Shown: positions 22,630-33,969 of the stretch, in pieces | Layout: each line of letters starts with the position of its first letter | How positions within the stretch are numbered: the first letter of the stretch is position 1 | NCBI RefSeq assembly: GCF_021462225.1 | Contig: NC_061804.1 | Location: 41,913,975 to 41,977,974, forward strand | Length of the DNA: 64,000 nucleotides | Direction of reading: 5' to 3' | Source: Girardinichthys multiradiatus | Lineage: Eukaryota > Chordata > Actinopteri > Cyprinodontiformes > Goodeidae | The notes under the pieces: model-generated | Told to the model about the DNA's origin: nothing | Seen by the model: the letters and a program-made list of their open reading frames with translations, nothing else | The model's database searches: none | Position numbers and translations under genes: made by a program

Positions 22630-22653
22630 TCGGAAGACGACGAGTACGAGTAC

Positions 22654-23400
22654 CTCAACTCTCCTGTTTCCACCAGAACTGTCGGTCGGGAGCTCCACAG
22701 GGTCAATATACACGGCCGGGCTGCTGTAGCCAAACCTTTGGTCACTCATGCCAATGCCAAACGTCAATTTCAATGATGCAAGGAGTGCACATCTTGGGCT
22801 GTGGACAATGTGAAACATTTATTGTTCTCTGATGAGTCCACCTTTACTGTTTTCCCCACATCCGGGAGAGTTACGGTGTGGAGAAGCCCCAAAGAAGCGT
22901 ACCACCCAGACTGTTGCATGCCCAGAGTGAAGCACGGGGGTGGATCAGTGATGGTTTGAGCTGCCAAATCATGGCATTCCCTTGGCCCAATACTTGTGCT
23001 AGATGGGCGTGTCACTGCCAAGGACTACCGAACCATTCTTGGGGACCATGTGCATCCAATGGTTCAAACATTGTATCCTGAAGGCGGTGCCGTGTATCAG
23101 GATGACAATGCACCAATAGACACAGCAAGACTGGTGAAAGATTGGTTTGATGAACATGAAAGTGAAGTTGAAAGTGAAGTTGAACATCTCCCATGGCCTG
23201 CACAGTCACCAGATCTAAATATTATTGAGCCACTTTGGGGTGTTTTGGAGGAGCGAGTCAGGAAACGTTTTCCTCCACCAGTATCACGTAGTGACCTGGC
23301 CACTATCCTGCAAGAAGAATGGCTTAAAATTCCTCTGACCACTGTGCAGGACTTGTATATGTCATTCCCAAGATGAATTGACGCTGTATTGGCCGCAAAA
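22654..23400 (+). pseudogene. Tc1-like transposase, N-terminus replaced
   Basis: Tc1 coding resumes just after the LINE with STRTVGRELH. It continues past FSDESTFTVFP (first Asp) and then, at 22996-23376, YQDDNAPIDTARLVKDWFDE (second Asp) and DLNIIEPLWGVLEE (Glu), ending TTVQDLYMSFPR. Frames change near 22770 and 22960, and the HTH region is absent. A 12-bp duplication adds SEVE near 23165. Non-functional. Confidence 0.9.
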
Positions 23401-23475
23401 GGAGGCCCTACACCATACTAATAAATTATTGTGGTCTAAAACTAGGTGTTTCAGTTTCATTGTCCAACTCCTGTA

Positions 23476-25411
23476 CATATATACATGTATCTCTCTGTGT
23501 TTTTGCTGATAATTATTTAAAAGTCATCTCAGTACTTCATACTGAAATAGAATTTTAACACTTATCTTCGGAAACTCCATAGCTGGAAGAAACGTGTCAT
23601 GCATTGTAACACTCACCGGTGTTCTGCTTTGCCTAATATTATGTGTGTATATCAAAATAAACATAAATATTAGAGCTATAAAAATTATTATTATTGCTAC
23701 AATAATAAGTACATTGCAGTATGAGATATTATGTTGGCAGCAATGATTATATGTGTTGTATTTCTCCTCCTGATGAGCCTTCTTGCCATCGTTCTCCACT
23801 CAATCACCTGCCTGTTCTGTCTCCCAACATGTCAATGTATCTCCACACAATCCTGAAACAAACATCAATCCCCTGCCAACTTCAACCAGTGTGGATATAG
23901 TCGCCTTCTGTAAACCAGTTCTTGAGCCAAGAAGAACTTACTGCTGTACACCTTTTCCAATAAACCTCTTCTGATGACCGTAATTGTTGCTTGCGTTAGA
24001 GTCTTATTTTCTATCAACGTGACGGAATAATACTATGAAGTTTTTCTTCAGTGTGTTTATACTGTCAGAATCTGATACTAACATATCTCTACTGTAGTGT
24101 GCAACCATTACAACATTACTGGAAAACAGATGAGCTCCTCCTCTCCTCTTGGTGTCCTTAGGGCTGGTTTGACTATAGCCCATGCTGTAATAGTATGGCA
24201 CTCGCAGGGCTAATTCTCCACACAGATAGGTCCAGACACAGCACAGTCAATTTATATGTGTCTGATAAATCTAAGGCACTAGAAAACTAATAGTTACTGC
24301 TAAGTTGACACATAAATGTTCATCATAACCAACTGATATTCTGAATACAGTCTTCAAAAAATTCTTTATGACTGTATGGAGTTCCCAAGCTGATACAAAT
24401 GAATTGTTGCATGTGTTGCCATGGCATTGTGGGAAATATCAGCAAAGGCTCTTAAAATGTTTTTAATTCCACATTTTAATAGAGAATAGTAATCCTACCT
24501 TAGTATACATCAAATGTTCTTATCAGTTTTTACAGTTGGTGCAGCCTCATAACAGTGCAGAACTTTAAAAATGGTTGTTGTCCTGCTAAACCATAGCAGC
24601 TTTCTGAATGTAGGTAAACTTTTCATGTTGACCCAAGGAATAAATCAATCACTTTTTTACTCATGCATGCAGCCAATGTAGAATCCCCAGTCAACTTTTA
24701 ATGCATGCATTTGGATTGTGAGGTGAAGCAAGAACAGGAGCAAAACAGCAAAACAGGCAAACACCAAGCAGGTTCAAATCCTGAACTCAACCACTGCACT
24801 ATTATGGTCCCCCCACTGCAGATGTATAAAATATTTAATGATGTCATAATCCTCATTCATCAATTAATTATTTTTCTTTGCCTGCAGAGAGTCTGCAGTT
24901 TTCAAGTGGGTGGCAAATTAAAGGAAAGTGTAACTCTTACTCTAAAAGTCAGTGTACTTTCATAAGAGAGTAGGTTCCTTCATGCCAACATTCTTCTGAC
25001 AATGTTCTTTTTATTGTTATGTTGATAAGATTAAAGTTTTGTTGAAGATGTTGCTAAAAACATATTTGAAATCTTTTGACTGTGGAAGAATCAGCATTTG
25101 ATTCCCATGATTTTATACAAACTAAACTATTCATCAGCCATGAATAGAGGTACTATTGTTCTGGGGCCCCACCCTGACCCCAAGAGAGATGCATGCACTG
25201 TGGGCCTGCAAGCCAGCCCTAAGTAGGTCTACACTTTATACTTCTGTGTAAAATTCCATGTATTATGGCTTGTATCTACTGTCACGTATCCTCGGATGTC
25301 CATTGTATTCAGTCTAATATCAGACTTTACACTGGGCCAAATAGACTGATCATCTGACTGTGGAACATACAGTCATATAGTATCTCACAAATGTATTTAT
25401 TTATTTATTTA
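23476..25411. other. Mostly unrecognised
   Basis: No coding motif. The only repeat-like part is the pyrimidine-rich block listed separately at 23770-24026. Confidence 0.45.
23770..24026 (+). repeat. Possible LTR 3' fragment
   Basis: Pyrimidine-rich plus strand with CCAATAAACCTCTTCTGATG (polyadenylation signal) and an end near CAACGTGACGG. The layout matches the AATAAA-to-terminus part of the LTR at 52705-53132. The 5' part and a target duplication were not seen. Confidence 0.35.
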
Positions 25412-25705
25412 TTTTGTCACAGTAACCACAAACCTCAGTGTATTTTATTAGGGTCATATATTTATTTATTAGGTAATATACCAACACAAAGTAATGCATA
25501 TTTGTTAAATGGAAGAGAAGATAATACATGGTTTTTGCAAATGAAAAAAGTTTGGTGTGCATAGTATATTCAGCCATATTTACCCTGAAACTACAAAATA
25601 AAAATCATTGCAGTTCAATATAATTTAATCTCATAAATTCATCTGTTCTGTAAAGGCCTTAAAGGTTTCTTAGAGAACATATTGAACAGGGAGCATCATC
25701 AAGAT
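25412..25705 (+). pseudogene. Tc1-like element, left-end fossil
   Basis: Contains CCACAAACCTCAGTGTATTT, ACCAACACAAAGTAATGCAT, and GTTCTGTAAAGGCCTTAAAG before TTAGAGAACATATTGAAC. This order matches the 5' non-coding end of the CAGTGCCTTGC Tc1 family. It is truncated before the transposase coding region. Confidence 0.65.
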
Positions 25706-25764
25706 TACTTAATCAATTACACATATGCTGATAGAAGTACTAATAGACAGTTTTTTCCTGCTGC

Positions 25765-26140
25765 TACCCCAACTTACTAGGGAACGCCTCATGTGCAAAA
25801 GAGTGCGTAGCCTTCATACTAAAGGTTTGCGGTAGGGAGAAATTCTGAAACTTGCGGCGCACAAATAAATTCAGGTGTACGAAGCTGTGCGTAGACATGT
25901 CACCACACACGTAGCCTTTATACATCCCAATTTGCGGTGGATTTGATGAAGCTGCACGTAGCACTTAGACCGCCCGGTCCCCGCCCCTAAATATATATGC
26001 AAAGTAGTATAAGTAGCCGGAAGTCACCCATCACGTGTCCAAATAAACACGCAGTCAAAGAACTGGTTCCTGTCAGGGGAAAAACACATAGAGAGACTGT
26101 GTCTACACACCATGAGGGATATTTGTAGTCAATTACAGCA
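25765..26140. repeat. Possible Harbinger-like non-coding remnant
   Basis: The text is rich in GTGCGTAG/TTTGCGG-type words with CpG (GTGCGTAGCC, CTTGCGGCGCAC, CTGTGCGTAGAC). It resembles the ends of fish PIF/Harbinger elements as I remember them. No TIR pair or transposase is visible, so the label is tentative. Confidence 0.3.
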
Positions 26141-26540
26141 AATCAACAACTTCTTGAATGACATCAGCGACTCAAACCTGACGTGAAATAAAAAGGCTGT
26201 CAGCTCGAACCCGTTAAGTTCTACAATGTCAACATCACATCCACACGGCACTCTAGCTGCTGCACTGAGCTCAATGCTCAATGCTGATCATTATAATGAC
26301 ATGAATATTCCTTCCATATTTCTGTTAGGAAGACTGTCACTGCACACACTATGTGAAGTACTTAACATTTTTAAACCGTTCAGGACGCCACATAAAAAAA
26401 ATTGAAAATCACCTAGAAGTCAGCCATCGCTCACTGGTTTGTTCCCAACACAATTATAGTATAAAGGAATCATGAGCTGAGGAGGTCAAAGTGCCATTGC
26501 GTTAGTGAGACACATTAGCGCATCATAAATAGGCTGCACA

Positions 26541-28751
26541 TGTTGGAGTCATCCATTTTGGACTGGCTGGGCTGCACAGTTCGACATGCAGAGCTCTGAC
26601 ATCACCCAGGAATATAAAACCCACGGAAAATAAACTTTCACTGCCATTTCCAGCGTGTCTCACGGGACGACGCAACGGAGGCGCGTACCTGGAGAAAAAA
26701 AAGCTCACAGGCGAAATTTTGCTCCACATGGCCATTCCCGGAAGAGCTTGAAAGCTGGGAATCTATCTTTAACAATAAGGTCAGAAGATTCATATACCGA
26801 TCGAATACCCCGCCGACACTCCAGCGCAGGTGTAAACCCACAGAGGTTTTATTTCCAAGGAGACCACTTGTTGATTCAGTCGACTGCAGCGGTTCTTCAT
26901 ATTTTTCCCGTTTTGAACGGATGAGAAGTTTATCGTTTTTTGAGCTGATCATGGACACGTGATCCACCCCCGTTCTTCTTCAGACCTACGACCCATCCTC
27001 AACCGGTGGAGAGAAGAAATCAACGTCAGCGTAATTTTGTTCTTTTTTTATATTAAATTGGATAGGTGCATTTAGAGGTCTGGGCAGGATGAGGCATAGT
27101 TAAGGTGATTTAGAATCACCAGTAGTTAATCCAAGGTATCAACTTGTTGCATACAATACTGATTGAAGTGTTTTATACTGAGCTGTTTTGATTTTCTGTG
27201 CAAGGTGCCTGTTCTTGTTTTTATCCAGCTGATCCTGTCGTGTTCTGAGGTTTAGAGTGAACAAAGCACAGACAAGAGCTCGGCAGCTGCATGTTTAAAG
27301 GAGCCTTCTTCTTTTATTCAAAGGTAAGTTCAAAAGGTTTTCCAAACGTAGCAAGAACGTAGCAAAAATCACTGCAGGTACAAAAACACAAGTTGAAACT
27401 CCAAAAACTTACAGAGTTGACTCTGCAGGAACATAGTAGTCAAAGCTTTAGACGAGGATAGGTGAACGAACCATATGAACGGGGATTCGAACGGAAGGAA
27501 CCAGCGAGGAACAAACAAGAACAGAGCTTATGAACAGAGGGAAGTGGAGTATGGACTAATGAGAATGAGAGATAGGAAATCAGGGGAGATGAAATTCAGG
27601 TGTGGACCAGGCTGTAGATAACTGAGAGAAAGTGAATAGTTGCTAAGGTGACAAGGCTAGAAACAAAACGAAACACGAGAGCTAAACCATAACATAAATC
27701 CAAAGGGGAAAACATGAGGGAAGCTAGACAGTAACATAACCAAAGGAACCTGACTACAAAAACAAAACTATAAATAACAAAACTCAGGGAAAACAGATCA
27801 AAGCAAAACTATGGACGAAGATAATAAACCAAAAGAAACATAAGGACCTAGAATAATCATTAACTAAAGCAAACTGAGAAACTAAAGGGAATAGAAGAAA
27901 CACCAAAACCTAATAATTAACAAAGAACCCATAAAGAAACCCTGACTGTAAATAAACAAAACCTAAACCACAGAAAGGGAACCAGGACGAGGAGGAACAG
28001 ATAAAATAAACTAGTAAACAAAGAGCGCAGATGAACAAATACCAAACATAAATAAACACAGATATACTAAATGGGAAACTAAACTAGAAACTACAAGGAA
28101 TACAATGAATAAAATAATAGTCATAATCATAAGAAAACCATAACAAGTAATAGAAAAGAAACTACTAAAGGAACTAGGAGCGAAGAGAGAGAAAACAACA
28201 AACACTAGGAGGCAGGAAATAAACAAACAACCATGACTACAAAACCAAACTAAAGTCAAAACATAGAAACACAACAAAGTCCAAAGATGTCGCCTCACGA
28301 CAGATCCCATATCAGCCAGGAGTTAGAAGTTGGACTTTTAAAGTTTTCCATTGAAAGCAACTGCGGTCTGGGCCTTGTGACCTGACCACTCCTTTGTCCC
28401 AGTTTTATTACTGGGGTTTTTCCATTGAGTCTCCGTCGCAGGGTTTTATGACTCTTTGTTTGAGGTTTGGGCAAATCAGCTGCTAGAGGCTAAAAGGGCG
28501 TGGCCCCACCGTTTACCAGCTGATCACTGCAATCAAGACATCAGCCCACCAGGAGGGCTTCTCTTTCCAAGTTAACCCAAACTGCACATTTTGTCCATAA
28601 AACTGCCGGTTTGATCTTCATAGACACTCAATGCACATATATTTTCTTTTATTATTATTGTTAGGTAATCATTTTTATCCCCTTTATGTAGAATAGTGCT
28701 TGTTAGTTAGGTGAAGGTTTTTGGACCAGAGTAGTAATTATATCAGAGCTA
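26541..28751 (+). mobile_element. LTR family X (copy 2), interrupted and truncated
   Basis: Starts TGTTGGAGTCATCCATTTTG and aligns with copy 3 (33970-35466). Shared blocks include GGAAGAGCTTGAAAGCTGG, GGTCTGGGCAGGATGAG and AGGGGCGTGGCCCCACCG-like text. A 1067-bp LTR is inserted at 27236-28302. The right end was lost at 28751, where a Tc1-like element begins. A TATA-like AATATAAAACC lies at 26610. Confidence 0.8.
27236..28302 (-). mobile_element. Solo LTR nested in X copy 2
   Basis: It runs TGTCGTG ... CACGACA (TG...CA with an inverted heptamer), flanked by GATCC at 27231-27235 and 28303-28307. The uninterrupted X copy 3 reads GGCTGATCTCTAATCAG at the same place, so the boundaries are supported independently. 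The minus strand is pyrimidine-rich, with AATAAAAGAAGAAGG about 75 bp before its 3' end, so the LTR is oriented on the minus strand. It carries no genes. Confidence 0.88.
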
Positions 28752-29711
28752 CAGTGCCTTGCGAAAGTATTCAGCCCCCTTGAACTGGTCAACCTCTTGC
28801 CACATTTCAGGCTTCAAACATAAAGATATAAAATTCTAATTTTTTGTGAAGAATCAACAACAAGTGGGATACAATTGTGAAGTGGGATGAAATTTATTGG
28901 ATGTGTCAAACTTTTTTAACAAATAAAAAACTGAAAAGTGGGGCGTGCCATATTATTCGGCCCCTTTGTGTTAATACTTTGTAGCGCCACCCTTTGCTGC
29001 ATTTACAGCTGCAAGTCACTTGGGGTATGTCTCTATCAGTTTTGCACATCGAGAGACTGAAATTCTTGCCCATTCTTCCTTGCAAAACAGCTCGAGCTCA
29101 GTGAGGTTGGATGAACAGCAGTCTTCAGCTCTTTCCACAGATTCTCGATTGGATTCAGGTCTGGACTTTGACTTGGCCATTCCAACACCTGGATACGTTT
29201 ATTTGTGAACCATTCCATTGTAGATTTGGCTTTATGTTTTGGATCATTGTCTTGTTGGAAGATAAATCTCCGTCCCAGTCTCAGGTCTCTTTCAGACTCC
29301 AACAGGTTTTCTTCCAGAATGATCCTGTATTTGGCCCCATCCATCTTCCCATCTATTTTGACCATCTTCCCTGTCCGTGCTGATGAAAAGCAGGCCCAAA
29401 CCATGATGCTGCCACCACCATGTTTGACAGTGGGGATAGTGTGTTCAGGGTGATGAGCTGTGTTGCTTTTATGCCAAACATATCGTTTTGCATTGTGGCC
29501 AAACAGTTTGATTTTGGTTTCATCTGACCAGAGCACCTTCTTCCACATGTTTGGTGTGTCTCCCAGGTGGCTTGTGGCAAACTTTAAACGAGACTTTTTA
29601 TGGATATCTTTGAGAAATGGCTTTCTTCTTGCCACTCTTCCATAAAGGCCAGATTTGTGCAGTGTATGACTGATTGTTGTCCTATGGACAGACTCTCCCA
29701 CCTCAGCTGTA
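28752..29711 (-). mobile_element. Tc1-like element (CAGTGCCTTGC family), truncated
   Basis: The left end is CAGTGCCTTGCGAAAGTATT after a TA. The element carries most of a transposase on the minus strand but breaks off at about 29711, before the HTH coding and the right inverted end. The adjoining sequence is the C-rich block. Confidence 0.9.
29036..29701 (-). pseudogene. Tc1-like transposase, N-terminally truncated
   Basis: A 221-codon open frame retains all three catalytic positions: LWSDETKIKLFG (Asp), FIFQQDNDPKHKAKS (Asp) and SPDLNPIENLWKEL (Glu), with DD34E spacing. The DNA-binding N-terminus is absent because the element is cut at 29711. Near 29115 a frameshift diverts the last residues away from the family C-terminus, which continues in another frame down to about 29000. 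No longer functional, but less decayed than the other copies of its family here. Confidence 0.93.
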
Positions 29712-30680
29712 GTTCAGAGCCACAGAAGGAAGCATTGGAGGAAAGACACCACAGCACGCCAAGGACTGGGCACCCCACGAACCCCACAGCCAAACTCTGG
29801 AAGTGCCTCAGCATGCTGGCCACTCACACCCCGGCACACGGCACACCCTGCTGCACACAGCAGGCTGGCCGGCCTGCCAGCCCCTCCAATAAAGTGAAGC
29901 CACGTCTCAATCAACACCGCACACTGCCCTGCCAAGACCCCCTCGTCAGAGCCCGCCGCCCCCCCAACCGACGGACTAGGCACCGAAGCCAGGGACCGAG
30001 ATCCAAAGAAATCCAAGTGATCCCGAGAGAGTGGAAATGCCGGTCCCTGCACCAGACAACCCACAAGACCCGAACCCCAGCCCCAGCCCAGATCCCAACC
30101 AGAAGGCCCGCTCCCTCTCCCAGCCTCGGACCCCAGATGGCAAACAGCAAATGGGGGTGCGAAAAGACCTCAAGCCTATCTCCGCCTGCTCAAATGTGGT
30201 GTTGATGCGTGTTGTAGTGTGCATTTAAAAAGAAAAACAGGTGGGGAAGAGGGTCTGGCACGCCCCTCAATGTCAACATAGAGATGAGAGCAGGCACCAG
30301 AGGTGAAGTTAATAAAATACACTCCCTCTTGATGCCATCGAGTGCACCCACCCCCAAGCCCCTACATGTGAATCTCATGAAAATGTTGAAAAGTGAGAGT
30401 GTGAAGTTGTACAATAAAAATGGGGCCCAAGCTGCCATTGGACCGTGTAGATAGAAATCCCTTGCAGCACTCCAATTATACACATCTACCCCAAGGCCCT
30501 AAATGAGTGGTAGTGTGATGGAGTGGGTGGAGGGAGGTGTCCGGAGATGGGGAGGGAAGGACTAGAAGGCAGAATGCTCTCCCAGGGAGCCAGCTCCCCG
30601 GCTGACCCCAATAGGCACCCCAGTCGCTGAGTTCCAACAAAGGAGCGAGGCATAGGCACATCCACCGGGCAGGGCAATCA
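29712..30680. repeat. C-rich block of unknown family
   Basis: About 970 bp, C-rich on the plus strand (for example GACCCGAACCCCAGCCCCAG), embedded between two Tc1-like fragments in opposite orientations. A 201-codon plus-strand frame (29600-30205) starts inside the Tc1 and reads through Pro/Arg-rich compositional sequence, so I do not regard it as a gene. AATAAAATACAC and ACAATAAAAATGG occur near 30310-30420. It may be non-coding LINE sequence. Confidence 0.45.
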
Positions 30681-31008
30681 TTTAAGAAAACCTGTGAAAG
30701 GCTGTAAAGGATTAAAGCCTGGGGCAAAGGTTCTCCTTTCAGCAGGAGATTGACCCTAAACATACATGGAGAGCTATAATGGTTTAGATCAAAGCAAAAA
30801 GTATTTCTACAAAGTATTGACTCAGCAGAGATAAAAAAAGAACCCCACACATTTCATATTATACATTTTTCTAGACCTTGCATAATTTTCATAATAATGT
30901 GCTACTTTGTGTCTATCAAACAAATCTCAATAAAATACAATGAGGCTTTTGGTTGCGATGTCACAAAATTTACATGAGGCCAACTGATATAAATACTTTC
31001 GTAAGACA
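30680..31008 (+). pseudogene. Tc1-like transposase C-terminal fossil and right end
   Basis: It retains CTTTCAGCAGGAGATTGACC (the QQD region), CCTAAACATACATGGAGAGC and GGTTTAGATCAAAGC. The typical right-end text follows (GTGCTACTTTGTGTCTATCA ... AATAAAATACAATGAGG) and a decayed terminus AAATACTTTCGTAAGACATGG. Plus orientation, opposite to the truncated copy at 28752-29711, so these are two different insertions. Confidence 0.72.
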
Positions 31009-32439
31009 TGGACACAAAATCTTCTTAAACATAAAAACAAACCTAAAGCTATGACATGCGCATCAAGTGTTTGTGGGTTATGTTACATTGTGATGGTTGG
31101 ATAAACCGACTAAAATGGAGGTTGTTGGTATTTTGAGGTCCTTATCAGAGCCAGTAACTGTGAAACACTCCAAGCACCCAGGCGGGCCTCCAGCCTCCAT
31201 GAGGGGCTGTGAAAGTCTGACAGTTTGCCATCAGAGGGACCAAGAGTGAGAGGACTGTTGAAGGATGGGGACAAGGGGATCTAGACAGTGTATTTATATC
31301 CCTCATGTCTCACATCTTACAAATTGATAGACAGTCAAACTAAGAGCTTCTGTCACACAGAACTCTCCATGGCAGCATCTCACTTTATGCTCGTTTTTCC
31401 CCTAATAGAAAAAAACTAAATAAGAAAAAAACAAAAAAAACTAATCTGTCTGTGGACATCCTGCACTTTTGGTTCAGTATTACTACTTCTATTTTAGTTA
31501 TTTCCACCTAGAAGTGGAACCCCACCATAAGTGATGACAGGTTTTGTTGGGAAATAAGAATCAACAAAATTGTTGAGATAAAATTCTAGTGGTGCAGTTC
31601 TTCTCATGGGGACACACATCTCAGGTAATCCTTTACATCCTTCGTAAACCTGTCATGGAAACAGTTGGTGCTCTGCTGCTATCATACAGTAGTTTGGCTT
31701 ATATATTTAGAACTATTTATATTATGATAAACCTCAAGGCAAAACCTTGATCGTCAAGGGGGTAAAAGCCAGTCAGGACTAAAATTAGACCTGCAAACTG
31801 AGTGTGAAGCACTGGATCAGAGCACAACCACCTCGCCTGTGTTTTTAAAGGTTATTTTCATGCTGAATTGGAACTATTTTGACAAACCGAAGCGTAACAT
31901 GGCTTGGAAGATTTATGAAAATGCAAATCTATATTTAGGGATTTCAAATTTTCAAACCTAGATAATCATTTGTTAATCATGATAGACCTGGAAGGATTCA
32001 CATGGCAGGCAGAGACTGTTTTTCTACGGGGATAGAGGTTTTTCTACCTGTCAAAATTAACTTACAGTGTAAAAGGACAGTTAGTAATGTTCCCCCTACA
32101 TCTCTGAGGGCTGTGCTCTGGAGTAAATTATATGATCAATAAGTTTCAGCAGTGCAGTGCATACCTGTTCCCTAATTCAGATATGAAATGCTATGCATTC
32201 ACATAAACGGTAGCATTGAGAGAGAGAAAGAGAGAGATCCAGAGAGAGAGAGAGACAGAGAGAAACAGACAGGGAGAGAAAGAGAGAGAGATTGTCTTAG
32301 AATGGGTGCCGGACGGAAGAGATGCAGAGTCTTTGAGCATGTTTTTTGCAGCAGGCATCTACTTTGGCTGCTTTACCTCTTTGTCAGCATTTGTGATTTG
32401 CCAAATAACCACATGTTGAAGACGTAAAATTTTACCTTC
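31009..32439. other. No recognised feature except (GA)n
   Basis: AT-rich sequence without coding motifs; the microsatellite at 32217-32291 is listed separately. Confidence 0.45.
32217..32291 (+). repeat. (GA)n microsatellite
   Basis: About 75 bases of imperfect GA with interspersed AAAG, ATCC and CAG interruptions. Confidence 0.95.
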
Positions 32440-33865
32440 TTGGTACTGGCTCAGCAAACGTAATCTTACCCATTTCACTTTTTCACATTATATCAAGTTA
32501 TAAAAACAAAGCATAAGAAATTGTGAAATGGAAGAAAAAATATATATGGTTTTCAGAGGCTTTTACAATCATTTGTCTCAGAAGTCACTTACATGCTAAA
32601 TAGAGCTCATACATGTTTAATCAACAGTTTTACTCTTCATATCATTCAGAATTGGAGAGAGTAAAAATTCAAATGTACCATGACAAGGCTGTCCACCTCA
32701 GTTGACAGCATTAATCAGAGAAGCAACCAACCCCCCCTCTGGTAACTCTGGAAGAACTGCAGTGTTCCACAGATCAGGGGGATAATCTGTTCACAGCTTA
32801 AGTATTAGTCATGCACCCCATAAGTTTCGTTTTTATTGGATGTGTGGCAATAGTAAAGCTTTTGTTGAAACAGAATCACAAAAAATCCTGTGTGTAGTTT
32901 GCCATTAAATATGTAGGGGACAGCGCAAACATGTGGAAGAGATTGCTCTGGTTAGATGGGACCAAAATTGAATATTTGGGTAGATATTCAATAAACTGCG
33001 TGGGGGCAGAAAACTAACCCTGCACATTACCCTAAACACATTATGTTATGGTGATAAAACTTGATGGTTGACTTTAGCAGGTATAGGACAGATGTTCAGA
33101 GTAGTTGGGAAGCTAAATACAGAGCAATGGAATGGTTTATCTCAAAGCTTATACATTGGTCAATTCCAATTGAGAACTTGAGGAAAGACCTGGAAACATA
33201 TGTTCCATGTTCCATCCATCCATTCTCTATATCCGCTTCTTCCGTATAGGGTCATGGGGGAGCTGGGCAGGATACACCCTGGACAGGACGCCAGTCCATT
33301 GCAGGGCAACACATGGGACAAACAACCATGCGCACACCCTTTCACACCTAAGGGCAATTTAGAGTTACCAATTAACCTAACAGTTTTTGCACTGTGGGAG
33401 GATGCCGGAGTACCCGGAGAGAACCCACGCATGCACGAGGAGAACATGCAAACTCCATGCAGAAAGAACTTTGGCTAGAAGTTGAACCCAGGACCTTCTT
33501 GCTGCAAGGCAACAGTGCTGCCAGCTGCGCCACCATGTAGCCCAATTCATATTCATAAAGAGTCTCTTCAATCTGAAGAATGGATGAAATGTTTATTTCT
33601 AGATATGCAAAGCTGGTAGTGATAAACCCTCTAGACGTAGAGCTGGTAATTGCAGCAAAAAGTGGTTCTACAAAGTATTCAACACTATTTATTGAATATG
33701 TTAAAAACCATGTATTATTTTCCGTCCACTTCACAATTATGCACTATTTGTCATAGTCTGTAGCATCTCATTCCAGTAAACACAAATACATCAAAAGTTG
33801 TTGTATTTATTTTACAAAATGGGAAAAGTTCAAGGGGTTTGAATACTTTCACTCACAATGCCACC
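32440..33865 (+). pseudogene. Tc1-like element, decayed, with nested short repeat
   Basis: Order of landmarks: TTTTTCACATTATATCAAG near the left end, CTCTGGTAACTCTGGAAGAA, GTTCCACAGATCAGGGGGAT, CAAACATGTGGAAGAGATTG, TTGGTCAATTCCAATTGAGA, then an interruption by the tRNA-like repeat at 33208-33545. It resumes with AGATATGCAAAGCTGGTAGT, GGTTCTACAAAGTATTCAAC and the end AAGGGGTTTGAATACTTTCA. The order matches a whole CAGTGCCTTGC-family transposon; stops and indels are frequent and long internal parts are lost. Confidence 0.78.
33208..33545 (-). repeat. tRNA-like short interspersed repeat
   Basis: On the minus strand it starts GGTGGCGCAGCTGGCAGCAC, with a pol III A-box-like region, then GGTTCAACTTC at the B-box position. 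It ends in a region matching ACCCTGGACAGGACGCCAGT and a CCATCCATCC run. It shares this layout with 48108-48460 and is inserted in the Tc1 fossil, where CCATCC is present at the target. Confidence 0.75.
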
Positions 33866-33969
33866 GACATGGGATTCAGTATTTTTCTCAAGAACACTAA
33901 AACCACATCATAACAATAAAAGTTTTCTAACATCTCCCTCCTGTTTAGGATTCTTTTATGAATGATGAG

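Larger units (their letters stand above)
20436..22653 (+). mobile_element. RTE/Rex-like LINE with 1-kb RT deletion
   Basis: A GC-rich non-LTR retrotransposon. Its leader (GGTGGCCGGGTTGCTCCTCG) is followed by an APE endonuclease, a linker, then directly by the late RT palm and the C-terminal region. It ends at CGGAAGACGACGAGTACGAG. A segment of about 1 kb covering the fingers and early palm is absent. GC content differs sharply from the AT-rich Tc1 host element. Confidence 0.88.
20254..23473 (+). mobile_element. Tc1-like element with nested LINE
   Basis: It begins CAGGGGTTGGACAATGAAAC and ends with the inverse (GTTTCAGTTTCATTGTCCAACTCCTG), flanked by TA at 20252-20253 and 23474-23475. The Tc1 parts are 20254-20435 and 22654-23473. 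The intervening LINE replaced about 290 bp that encode the transposase N-terminus in the copy at 53.4-53.7 kb. This is the only copy of this Tc1 family here with both ends and an uninterrupted catalytic half. Confidence 0.92.

Noticed and set aside
22392..22832. 146-codon plus and 137-codon minus frames across the LINE/Tc1 junction
   Set aside because: They overlap the real LINE C-terminus in other frames and span the junction with the Tc1, so they are shadows.
28011..28310. 99-codon minus frame rich in Phe, Leu, Ser
   Set aside because: It lies entirely in the pyrimidine-rich strand of the nested LTR; hydrophobicity comes from T/C-rich codons, not from a membrane protein.
29600..30205. 201-codon plus-strand open frame
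   Set aside because: It begins inside the antisense strand of a Tc1 transposase and runs into C-rich sequence; the Pro/Arg/Ser-rich translation is compositional.
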